Shown here: positions 44,647 to 52,671 of the stretch, in pieces
Layout of the letters: every line of letters starts with the position of its first letter
How positions within the stretch are numbered: position 1 is the stretch's first letter
From: an uncultured Alphaproteobacteria bacterium
Lineage (GTDB): Bacteria > Pseudomonadota > Alphaproteobacteria > Rhizobiales > Aestuariivirgaceae
DNA length: 64,000 bases
Assembly: GCA_937873445.1 (NCBI GenBank)
Contig: CALMWF010000017.1
Span: 56,178-120,177, forward strand
Reading direction: 5' to 3'
Program-made: the position numbers and the translations under genes
The notes under the pieces: generated by a model
The model's database searches: none
What the model was told of the DNA's origin: nothing
What the model saw: only the letters and a program-made list of their open reading frames with translations

Positions 44647-46584
44647 TCATGCGCCTGCCCTGACCGGGTCTGGTGCAGACGCATCCGCCCGCGCCAGCGG
44701 CTGCTCTTCCGAAGCCTGCGCCAGCCGGAAAATCAGGCCGACATCAACCTCACCCGTTTCCGGTTTCATCGAGTCCCTGATGGCCTCGATCTCGCGGCTG
44801 AGCTGCGGCCACGGCAGATGGAATTCCCGGCTCTTCAGAATGCGCTGATGCGGGGTGATGGACACGTCGCGGCCAATCTGGAGCTCCTCATAGAGTTTCT
44901 CGCCCTCGCGCAGGCCGATGAACTTGATTTCAATGTCGCCGGCCTGATTTTCCGGCGTGCGCCGGGTCAGGCCAGCCAGTTCGATCATGGTTTCGGCCAG
45001 CTGCACGATCTTCACCGACTCGCCCATGTCGAGCACGAAAACCTCGCCGCCCTCGGCCATGGCACCGGCCTGAATGACCAGCTGGGCAGCCTCTGGAATG
45101 AGCATGAAATAGCGTGTGACCTCGGGATCGGTGACCAGCACCGGCCCCCCCTTGGCAATCTGTTCCTGAAACAGCGGCACCACCGAACCGGTGGATCCCA
45201 GCACATTGCCGAAACGGACCATGGCGAAGACGGGCTTTCGGCCCTTGTCGGCGGCCAGCGCCTGAATGACCATTTCCGCCACCCGCTTGGACGCCCCCAT
45301 GATGGAGGTGGGACGCACCGCCTTGTCCGTCGAAATCATGACAAACAGCTTGACCTTCTGGGCCACCGCCGCCCGGGCCACCGCCAGTGTGCCAAACACA
45401 TTGTTGCGGATGCCCGCCATGGCGTTTTCCTGCACCATGCGCACATGCTTGTAGGCTGCGGCATGGAACACCACCTCGACCTGGTGTTCCGCCATGATGG
45501 CTTCCATGCGGCGCTGGTCGAGAATGTCAGCCAGCAAAGGTGTCAGGATGGGGCCCTTGTCGCGCTGTGCAACGCGCGCCTCCATATCGCGGTTGATCTC
45601 GAACAGGGCAAATTCATTGGTATCAACCATGACGATCTTGGCCGGATTGAAGGGACAGGCCTGCCGCACCAGTTCCGAACCGATGGACCCCCCGGCCCCC
45701 GTGACCATCACCACCCGGCCGGTCACTGCCTTCTCCATCAGGCGGCGGTCCGGCGGCACCGGATCACGGCCCAGCAGATACTCGAGATGGATGGGGCGCA
45801 GCGCCGTTACGTCAACCCGGCCATCAATGATCTCATCAAGGCCGGGCATGATTTTGACGCTGAGGCCACGGTCGAGAAACATGTCCACCAGCGCCCGCCG
45901 GGTGGCGCGGCTCTGTTGCGGCTTGGCAATCACCGCCTCGCGCACCTGGCCGCGCGCCACCACCTCGTCCAGTTGCTCGGTGGAATAGACCTTGAGCCCG
46001 GCCACCAGCCGGTCAACCAGCGTGTAGTCGGTATCGACAAAGGCCATGGGCCGGTAGCGGCCCTGCTGGCGCAGGGCGTCAACCAGAGCCTGGCCCTCGC
46101 GCCCCGCACCATAGATGATGACCGGCACCTGTTCCTTGCGCGGCACGCCGTGGGCCTGGGGCTTTGACAGGGCCCAGGCGGCAACGCGGCGCAGGGCAAC
46201 CATGGCGAGGATGGAGAGCGCGCCATAGATCAGCACCGTGGACCGGGCAAAGCCTGTAGCGCCCAGGAACAGCAGCGTAAAGGCCCACACCAGCGGCACC
46301 ACCAGCTGCGAAATCACCAGGCGCTTTTCCAGGCTCATGGAATAGCTGCGTGACGACGACCGATAGATGCCGAACAGCAGGGCCGACATGATCGACAGCA
46401 CCGGGGCCATCAGATAGAGATGCACCCGGTTCTCGGAGGGCAGCTCCAGGGCCGACAGGCGCAGGGCATAGGCCGCCAGAACCGCCAGTGACAGGACCGC
46501 GAAGTCCGCCACCGCCACAATGATCATCTTGGTAAAATGATCCCGGCTCTGCAGCCAGTCCGATACATGCTCCCACTGTCTCAC
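44647..46584 (-). CDS. pglF: Membrane-bound UDP-GlcNAc 4,6-dehydratase (PglF/WbpM type), GTG start
   Basis: 645 residues. Four N-terminal transmembrane helices (residues about 15-120) precede a first Rossmann region (VIIYGAGREGQALVD). The catalytic SDR domain then carries VMVTGAGGSIGSELV, ISTDKAVRPTSIMGASKR, with the Met replacing Tyr as in this subfamily, and FGNVLGSTGSVVPLF. It makes UDP-4-keto-6-deoxy-HexNAc, the precursor for PglE. GTG 46584 is the only sensible start, with GGAGAG upstream. Together with PglE, PglD and PglC it completes a bacillosamine route. Confidence 0.92.
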   Translation of the reverse strand: MRQWEHVSDWLQSRDHFTKMIIVAVADFAVLSLAVLAAYALRLSALELPSENRVHLYLMAPVLSIMSALLFGIYRSSSRSYSMSLEKRLVISQLVVPLVWAFTLLFLGATGFARSTVLIYGALSILAMVALRRVAAWALSKPQAHGVPRKEQVPVIIYGAGREGQALVDALRQQGRYRPMAFVDTDYTLVDRLVAGLKVYSTEQLDEVVARGQVREAVIAKPQQSRATRRALVDMFLDRGLSVKIMPGLDEIIDGRVDVTALRPIHLEYLLGRDPVPPDRRLMEKAVTGRVVMVTGAGGSIGSELVRQACPFNPAKIVMVDTNEFALFEINRDMEARVAQRDKGPILTPLLADILDQRRMEAIMAEHQVEVVFHAAAYKHVRMVQENAMAGIRNNVFGTLAVARAAVAQKVKLFVMISTDKAVRPTSIMGASKRVAEMVIQALAADKGRKPVFAMVRFGNVLGSTGSVVPLFQEQIAKGGPVLVTDPEVTRYFMLIPEAAQLVIQAGAMAEGGEVFVLDMGESVKIVQLAETMIELAGLTRRTPENQAGDIEIKFIGLREGEKLYEELQIGRDVSITPHQRILKSREFHLPWPQLSREIEAIRDSMKPETGEVDVGLIFRLAQASEEQPLARADASAPDPVRAGA

Positions 46585-46660
46585 GGTACGCTCTCCGCCC
46601 CCAAAACTTCAGTCCCGGCCTGCCCGCTGCCGGACCCTTTCAGCATTCCGCGTCCGGCGC

Positions 46661-47950
46661 CTAGGGCGGCGGTGCTGCCGCTTCACGCCGGTTGATCGCC
46701 AGATTATCGTAGAAGACCCGGCCCGAAATATCCTGATCCAGAACGGCCTTGGCATTGAGTTCCAGCCGCAGCAACTGGGTGTCGCAGCCCGTTTCCGGCA
46801 CTGTCAGGGCAGCCTCGAACGGCGCCCAGGCCATGGACCCGCGCAGGGCCGGTGTTTCGGCAAGGGGCGGGCCATCCTGACCGGCGCAGCGAATGCGCCA
46901 CACCAGCCCGCCGGCATTTTCCAGGTTCTCGGACTTGCCCTCGCCGGTCAGCACATAGTTGCCGGGAGACAGGCGGATAAACTGAAACAGATGATTGAAG
47001 GCCGTCCGGCCCGGCGCAAAATCCAGGCGCGCCACCCGGTCGACGCTGCCCGCCGCCCGCGGTGTCAGCCGAAATTCAACATTCTTCACCGGCCGGAAGG
47101 TCCAGTCAAAAATCCGGTTGCTCAGTTCGGCGTTGAACTCGCCGTCGAACACGCTTCCGGCCCGGCGCAATTCAGCCTCGCTCAAAGAATTGAGCCAGAT
47201 GAAATAGGCCTTGTCGTAGTCCTTGCGGTCCACCAGCCGGTCAACCAGCAGGCCAAGCTCCTGATTGGTAACCGGTGAACCGGCTTGCCGCAGGGCGGCA
47301 ATCAGCTGATAGGCGGTGGCCACGTCAAACTGACCATTGGTGACATAGGCAATGAACACGCTGCGCCAGGGCGGATCGGTCTTGAGCATCTCCACCAGCG
47401 CCTCGCGCTGGTCCTTGTCACTGGCAAAGGCCGCCAGACTGGGCAGCATCTTGTCGGCCTCGCGTTCACGGGCCCGGGTCAGCCCGTCAAGGCGGTAAAG
47501 GGCGCCGCGATAGTCCTTGTCGGCCATCATCATCTGGACCAGGGCAGACTGGGTGCCGAGATCGCGCAGATTGCGGTCGCCGGCCAGGCGGGTAAGCGCC
47601 TTGGCCCTGTCCGTCTGGCCCGATGCTTCGGCCAATACGGCCAGATTCTTCACGGCGCGCGCATCCATGGGATTGGCACTCAATGCCCTTTCTTCGCGTG
47701 CCTGCAAGGCCAGGCGTTCCGCATCGGGCATGATCCTGAGGGTGTCCAGCGCCTCGTTGAGCGGCGTGCCCTCGGGCAGCAGCGCCCGTGGCGCATCGGC
47801 TGAAGGGCCAAGCAGCAGCGCCGAGAGTGCTGCCGCCATGATCAGCGGCGTAACCACCGCCACCGGCCACAGCTTGCCGGCATAACTTTCGCCGCGCACC
47901 GGGCTTTGCACTGTGCTCGGCTCCGGTATGTGCGATGTAACATTGACCAT
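46661..47950 (-). CDS. Membrane-anchored periplasmic protein with TPR-like N-terminal half, function unknown
   Basis: 429 residues. One transmembrane helix (residues about 27-47, LWPVAVVTPLIMAAALSALL) puts the rest in the periplasm. Residues about 55-270 are helical with Ala/Leu-rich repeats resembling TPR units (NPMDARAVKNLAVLAEASGQTD). Residues about 270-420 look beta-rich (FRPVKNVEFRLTPRAAG, LRLELNAKAV). It sits between pglF and the J-domain/wzc genes on the same strand and is probably an accessory of polymer assembly or export, an inference from location. No enzyme motif seen. Confidence 0.65.
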   Translation of the reverse strand: MVNVTSHIPEPSTVQSPVRGESYAGKLWPVAVVTPLIMAAALSALLLGPSADAPRALLPEGTPLNEALDTLRIMPDAERLALQAREERALSANPMDARAVKNLAVLAEASGQTDRAKALTRLAGDRNLRDLGTQSALVQMMMADKDYRGALYRLDGLTRAREREADKMLPSLAAFASDKDQREALVEMLKTDPPWRSVFIAYVTNGQFDVATAYQLIAALRQAGSPVTNQELGLLVDRLVDRKDYDKAYFIWLNSLSEAELRRAGSVFDGEFNAELSNRIFDWTFRPVKNVEFRLTPRAAGSVDRVARLDFAPGRTAFNHLFQFIRLSPGNYVLTGEGKSENLENAGGLVWRIRCAGQDGPPLAETPALRGSMAWAPFEAALTVPETGCDTQLLRLELNAKAVLDQDISGRVFYDNLAINRREAAAPPP

Positions 47951-47961
47951 GCTGCGCCCCG

Positions 47962-48684
47962 TTACTGCAATGCTGCCTGCAACCAGGCGGCTGGCCGCTG
48001 GGCCAGATCCTGAATCAGAACCATCAGGGGCCGGCCATCAACAAAACTCCAGCCCATCAGACCCAGACCGGCAATCCCTGCCGCCAGGGCCGTGCCGCGC
48101 AGCCATTGTCTGGACGTGCGCGCCCGCTCCAGCGGTATGCGCGCGCTGGTCACCGACACCAGACCCTTTGACCGGCGGCGCACCCCATCGCGCGCCACAG
48201 CGATTGGGGCCCCCTTGTCCGACCGGACCGGAGCAGCTGGCGCTGCGGGCCGTTTTTCGGATGTCGCTTCCACACCCGCCTCCGCCGCCGCCTTTTCCAG
48301 CCGCTCCGCCGCCGTCGACACCTTGAGGAAAAGCTGACTTTCCCACTTGCTCGGATTGCGGTCGGGATGAAGCCACTTCAAGAGCCAGCGCTTGTGCTCG
48401 CGGATCTGTTCGCGGCTGGCCCCCGGCGAAAGCCCCAGCAGCCGCCAGTCGTCACTGCGTGTCTGAAACAGGGCCTGCTGCAGAAAGAAGGCCGCTGCCT
48501 GCTGGCGCTGCTCCGGCACCAAGGCTGCAGATAGCAGCCTGCCGTCGCGGCCTGGCGTTTCGCCTGCCGCAATCTTGATCACATCAAGCATGCCGGGCGG
48601 CAGCGTCTGGCCGCGCACCTCACGCGCCATCAGCGGGCGGTGATAGAGATCACAGGCTATATCGATGGCCTGCCGGTCGGGCAT
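47962..48684 (-). CDS. Membrane-anchored J-domain-like protein
   Basis: 240 residues. Residues about 78-128 resemble a J domain: DWRLLGLSPGAS, a basic helix, then WLHPDRNPSKW with HPD at 106-108. A linker rich in Ala, Pro and Arg follows, and one transmembrane helix near the C-terminus (residues about 198-217, ALAAGIAGLGLMGWSFV). The J domain is therefore predicted cytosolic and tail-anchored. It would recruit Hsp70 to the membrane near the tyrosine kinase encoded three bases downstream of its position. Function is not established by sequence. Confidence 0.7.
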   Translation of the reverse strand: MPDRQAIDIACDLYHRPLMAREVRGQTLPPGMLDVIKIAAGETPGRDGRLLSAALVPEQRQQAAAFFLQQALFQTRSDDWRLLGLSPGASREQIREHKRWLLKWLHPDRNPSKWESQLFLKVSTAAERLEKAAAEAGVEATSEKRPAAPAAPVRSDKGAPIAVARDGVRRRSKGLVSVTSARIPLERARTSRQWLRGTALAAGIAGLGLMGWSFVDGRPLMVLIQDLAQRPAAWLQAALQ

Positions 48685-48687
48685 GGC

Positions 48688-50970
48688 TCATTCCTGTCCA
48701 TGCGTCAGCTGTTTGACGCCATAGGAATGATACTCATAGTCACCATAGCCATAGCCATAGCCATAGCCGGTTGCGGCCGCATCAAACTTGGACAGCAGCA
48801 CCCCGATAATGTTGGCGCGGGCATATTGCAGGCGGCGCAGGGCCACCTTCACGGCAGTGCGCCGGGTTTCATTGGCCGCCACCACCAGAAGCGTGGCCTG
48901 CACCACACTCGACAACAGCGGTGAATCGGCAAGACCCATCACCGGCGGCCCGTCAATCAGCACGATGTCAAAGGATTCCGCCCCCAGCGCCATGAGCGAC
49001 ATCATGCGCGGCCCCGACAGAAGCTCGGCCGGATTGGGCGGCAGCGGCCCCGCCGTGATCACCACCAGACCCTCGGTGGCGGTGGTCTGCACCACTTCTT
49101 CCGGAATCTTCTGGCCGGTGAGGAAATTGGACAGGCCAACCTCATTGCTGATCAGCATGCGTCGGTGCAGCGAGGCGGTGCGCAGGTCGCCATCCACCAG
49201 CAGCACGTTAAGGCCGATGTGGGCCAGCGACTTGGCCAGGGCAATGATGGTTGTGGTCTTGCCCTCGGACGGCTTGCTGGACGTGACCAGCAAGGTCTTG
49301 GGCAGGCCCGAGGAGGTGGCAAACTGCAGGCCCGTGCGCAGCGACCGGATCGCTTCGCCCACCGGCGAGCGCGGATCATCCACGGCCTGCTCCATGTTAA
49401 GGCCCAGCTTGGGCTTGGGAATGACCCCCACAACCGGCAGGCCGATTTCGCGCTCCACATCCTCCGGTGCCTTGAAGGAGTCATCGAGATAGTCGATGGC
49501 CAGCGCCAGAAGAATGCCAGCCAGCAGCCCGGCCAGCACACCCAGCACCACATTGAGAATGAGCTTGGGTGAGCTTGGGCTTCCCGGAACGATGGCGCGG
49601 TCCACCACCGAGACATTGTTGGCGCCCACCGCCCCCGAAACGCCAATTTCCTTGTAGCGCTGCAACAGCCCGTCATAAAGCGTGCGGTTGGTGTCCACCT
49701 CGCGCTGCAGAATGTTGTACTGAATGGAGCGGTTGCGCTGATCGACCACCTGGTCTTTGGTGGCATCAAGCTGCGAGCGCAATTCCTCCTCGGTGCGCCG
49801 GGCGGCATTGTAACGCGCCTCAATGGCGTCCTTGATCGCCTGAATTTCTGTCTGGGCCTGGCGGTCCAGTTCCTTGATCTGGTTGCGCAGCTGCACCATG
49901 ACCGGGAAGGCCGGCTTGTAGATGCCAAGCTTCTGCTGATATTCAGCCGCCAGCTGGGTGCGCAGCGTGCGGTTTTCCTGAACCGTCTTGCTGTCGAGAA
50001 TTTCCTGCAGGCCAAACCCGTCGGTGCGCTTGGCCTCCTCCCACAACAACTCCTGCTTCACGCGCTCGTTGCGCGCATCGGTAAGCTTGGCGTTGATGGC
50101 CTCAAGGTCCGACCCCGAAAGGGTGCGCTTGTCATCAAGGTTGATGATGCCCTGCTGCTCGGCATATTGCACCAGCTGCTTTTCCGAATCCTCAAGCTTC
50201 ACCTTCAGTTGCTGAAGGCGTTCTTCAAGAAATTTGCGGGCATAGGAGGATGCGTCATAGCGCCGGTCAAGATTGTCGGCGATGAACGCCTCGGCATATC
50301 CGTTGGCCAGCTTGGCGGCCATCTGCGGATCGGTATGGCTGATGCTGATCTTCACCACCCGCGAACCGCGCACCGGCGATACCGACAGAATGGTCTTGAG
50401 CGAATCCACGGCCTTGGTGGTGCGCGCCTCAAGATCCTTGGGCTCCACCGTGGGCGCTTCGCCAAACACCAGGTTTTTCATCATGGTCAGCGGCGACACC
50501 GCACCGCGGCTTTTTTCAAAGTCCTTGTCATCCACCAGGCCGAGCGTTGACACCACCCGTTCAGCCAGCGACCGGCTGCTCAGCAATTCATACTGGGTCT
50601 GATAGAATTCCGTGCTGGGGCCGGTATCGTCCTGCTGCACGGTGCCCACATTCACCACATTCATGGCCTCACGATCAATCTGGATTGATGCCGTGGCGCG
50701 ATAGACCGGCGTCATCAGGAAGGTGATGACCAGGGCGAGAATGAGGGTGGCAAGCGTCGAACCCAGCACCAGCCAGCGGTATTTGGACAGAATGCGCAGG
50801 TATTTGTAAACGTCGAACCCCTGGGGTTCGGCCGCCTCCGTCTCCATCGGAAACTGCGGATAGACGTGGCCCTCATAGCGATAGTCCTGCGGCAGGTGCC
50901 CGGCAGCACCCGGAACAATGGCGCGGTCGTTGCGGTCAGGCATGCGTCCTTCCGGAAGAAACTGATCCAT
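48688..50970 (-). CDS. wzc: Polysaccharide co-polymerase / BY-type tyrosine autokinase (Wzc family)
   Basis: A 760-residue inner-membrane protein. A Wzz-type region has two transmembrane helices (about residues 65-90 and 470-490) around a coiled periplasmic domain. The cytosolic kinase has Walker A KPSEGKTTT (Lys571), Walker A' VLLVDGDLR and Walker B IVLIDGPPV. The C-terminus is a tyrosine cluster containing a GY repeat and YEYHSYG, the autophosphorylation target in this family. It controls polymer length and export with Wza, and would be dephosphorylated by the CpsB-type phosphatase in the same operon. ATG 50970. Confidence 0.94.
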   Translation of the reverse strand: MDQFLPEGRMPDRNDRAIVPGAAGHLPQDYRYEGHVYPQFPMETEAAEPQGFDVYKYLRILSKYRWLVLGSTLATLILALVITFLMTPVYRATASIQIDREAMNVVNVGTVQQDDTGPSTEFYQTQYELLSSRSLAERVVSTLGLVDDKDFEKSRGAVSPLTMMKNLVFGEAPTVEPKDLEARTTKAVDSLKTILSVSPVRGSRVVKISISHTDPQMAAKLANGYAEAFIADNLDRRYDASSYARKFLEERLQQLKVKLEDSEKQLVQYAEQQGIINLDDKRTLSGSDLEAINAKLTDARNERVKQELLWEEAKRTDGFGLQEILDSKTVQENRTLRTQLAAEYQQKLGIYKPAFPVMVQLRNQIKELDRQAQTEIQAIKDAIEARYNAARRTEEELRSQLDATKDQVVDQRNRSIQYNILQREVDTNRTLYDGLLQRYKEIGVSGAVGANNVSVVDRAIVPGSPSSPKLILNVVLGVLAGLLAGILLALAIDYLDDSFKAPEDVEREIGLPVVGVIPKPKLGLNMEQAVDDPRSPVGEAIRSLRTGLQFATSSGLPKTLLVTSSKPSEGKTTTIIALAKSLAHIGLNVLLVDGDLRTASLHRRMLISNEVGLSNFLTGQKIPEEVVQTTATEGLVVITAGPLPPNPAELLSGPRMMSLMALGAESFDIVLIDGPPVMGLADSPLLSSVVQATLLVVAANETRRTAVKVALRRLQYARANIIGVLLSKFDAAATGYGYGYGYGDYEYHSYGVKQLTHGQE
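48743..48768 (+). repeat. Hexanucleotide CCATAG microsatellite in the Wzc tyrosine tail
   Basis: Four uninterrupted CCATAG units plus CC encode alternating Gly-Tyr in the autophosphorylation tail. Gain or loss of a unit stays in frame and changes the tyrosine number by one. Confidence 0.85.
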
Positions 50971-50978
50971 AACGGCCC

Positions 50979-51761
50979 CTAAAGCAGCAGACTGAAGAGG
51001 CCGGTAAGCGGCAGGAAATTCTTGACGTCGCGCAGCGTGGTGCGGCCCGAAGACTCATCCACCATGACAATGTCGCCAGCCTGAAGGACCGGGTCGTTGA
51101 TCTGGCCGCTGCGCACCTTGCGGACGTCAAAACGGGCCGCCATGCGCTTGCCGTTGGCGCTGCGGAACACGATGACGCCGGAGGGGTCGGCCACCTCATT
51201 GAGGCCCTGCGCCAGGGCAATGGCCTGCAACAGGCTGGTCTTGCCGGTAATGGGATAGATGCCGGGCTTCTGCACGGCCCCATCCACGGTGATGCGCTGG
51301 CTGTTGTATTCCTTGACGAACACCGAAACCTGAGGCGATTGCAGATAGTTCGCCTGCAGCTTGCTGGCAATGTCGCGTTCAAGCTGGGCTGTGGTCTTGC
51401 CGCCGGCCTTGACCTGATGAATGAGCGGCAGGGTGATGTTGCCGGACGAGCTGACCTGCACCGACCGGCTGAGATCCGGAACCCCCAGAACCGAGACATC
51501 GATCACGTCCAGCCCGGCAATCCGGTAATCCTCGCTGGACGTGTCATTGACACCCTTGGCGGCAAAGATCTGGTTGGCTGCTGCGGCCGCCGAACCGCGC
51601 GCCGCCGGAGCCCCCCCGGTCTGGGAAAATTCGCCGTTGGGCTGCAGGTTGCCGCCCCCCAGAGAACTGTTTCCCGTGCAGCCGGCCAGCGCCAGACCGG
51701 CCACCGCCACCAGCACCACGACCAGCCGTCGCATCACATCCACAAGCCGCATATTGGTCAT
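50979..51761 (-). CDS. wza: Polysaccharide export outer-membrane lipoprotein (Wza type)
   Basis: 260 residues. The signal peptide ends in a lipobox LAGC (Cys28). After a low-complexity linker comes the poly-export domain YRIAGLDVIDVSVLGVPDLS with ITLPLIHQVKAGGKT, and a SLBB-like repeat DGAVQKPGIYPITGKTSLLQAI. It lacks the long C-terminal helix of E. coli Wza, as in many shorter PES proteins. It would form the periplasmic/outer-membrane channel with the Wzc partner nine bases away. ATG 51761 abuts the phosphatase gene. Confidence 0.9.
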   Translation of the reverse strand: MTNMRLVDVMRRLVVVLVAVAGLALAGCTGNSSLGGGNLQPNGEFSQTGGAPAARGSAAAAANQIFAAKGVNDTSSEDYRIAGLDVIDVSVLGVPDLSRSVQVSSSGNITLPLIHQVKAGGKTTAQLERDIASKLQANYLQSPQVSVFVKEYNSQRITVDGAVQKPGIYPITGKTSLLQAIALAQGLNEVADPSGVIVFRSANGKRMAARFDVRKVRSGQINDPVLQAGDIVMVDESSGRTTLRDVKNFLPLTGLFSLLL

Positions 51762-52559
51762 TCATTCGCCCCCGAACAAACGTCGCCAAAAGGAATGGGG
51801 GGTGTGGGCCGACCCCGAAGCCACAATGACCGGCGGCGATTTCTCTGCCGGTTCATCGTCCAGAATATTCACAGGCCTCACTATCACAAGATTGCGCGCC
51901 TCGTCCATTCCGACGGCAGCCTCGGCAAGCCGCACCGCTTCCGACAAAAGCGGTGGCCGGGATGACAGATTGTGGGCATCACTGGCCAGAATGTGAATCC
52001 GGCCCTCATTGAGCATGCGCTCGGCCCAGTATTTCGGCCGGCGGCCGAAGCGGCCGGTCAGCGAACCGGCCGTGATCTGCATCCAGATGCCGGTGTCGGA
52101 AAGGCGCTGCACCGTGTCATAGTGCTGCTCGATCCACTTCAGCCGCTCCGGATGGGTGAGAACGGGCACATAGCCCGCCATCAGGATGTTGAAGAGGCTG
52201 TCCTCCATGCGCTGCGGCATGATGTTGTGCGGCGGCTCGAACAGCACGTAGCGGCTGTCGTTCACCGTCAGAATGGTGCCATCGCGCAGGCAGTTGAGAA
52301 AATCCGGCCTGATATGGGCGTCAGCCCCGGTGACAACGCTGAGCGGAATGCCCGCCTCGGCCAGGTGATTGTTGAACCGCTCCACCCGCTGCCGGATGTC
52401 ATGAGCCTCATTGTCATACATGCCAGGCATGAAATGCGGCGTGGCCGCCATCACCTGAATGCCATCGGCCACCGCCATGCGCGCCATCGCCAGCGAGGTC
52501 TCGATGTCAGGCGAGCCGTCGTCAACGCCCGGCAGAATATGGCTGTGCAAGTCAATCAA
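51762..52559 (-). CDS. cpsB: CpsB/YwqE-type protein-tyrosine phosphatase (PHP domain), TTG start
   Basis: 265 residues. The metal-binding PHP motifs are IDLHSHILPGVDDGS at the N-terminus, ATPHFMPG, VLTHPERL and ILASDAHNL. Such phosphatases dephosphorylate the tyrosine tail of Wzc-type kinases. The start must be TTG 52559, since family members begin exactly at this ID(L/I)HSHILPG. AGGTGAG lies about six bases upstream. The C-terminus is followed directly by the wza start. Confidence 0.9.
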   Translation of the reverse strand: MIDLHSHILPGVDDGSPDIETSLAMARMAVADGIQVMAATPHFMPGMYDNEAHDIRQRVERFNNHLAEAGIPLSVVTGADAHIRPDFLNCLRDGTILTVNDSRYVLFEPPHNIMPQRMEDSLFNILMAGYVPVLTHPERLKWIEQHYDTVQRLSDTGIWMQITAGSLTGRFGRRPKYWAERMLNEGRIHILASDAHNLSSRPPLLSEAVRLAEAAVGMDEARNLVIVRPVNILDDEPAEKSPPVIVASGSAHTPHSFWRRLFGGE

Positions 52560-52671
52560 CGCTGCTCACCTGCCCATGGCTCCGGCCGGTCCCGGCCCGC
52601 AACCACCAAACCCTCGTCAAACCACACAACTGTGGGCAAATCTTGATCTTGGCCATGGCTATGGGATGCGG

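Noticed and set aside
44818..46167. 449-residue plus-strand frame opposite pglF
   Set aside because: Shadow of the dehydratase; His-rich and motif-free.
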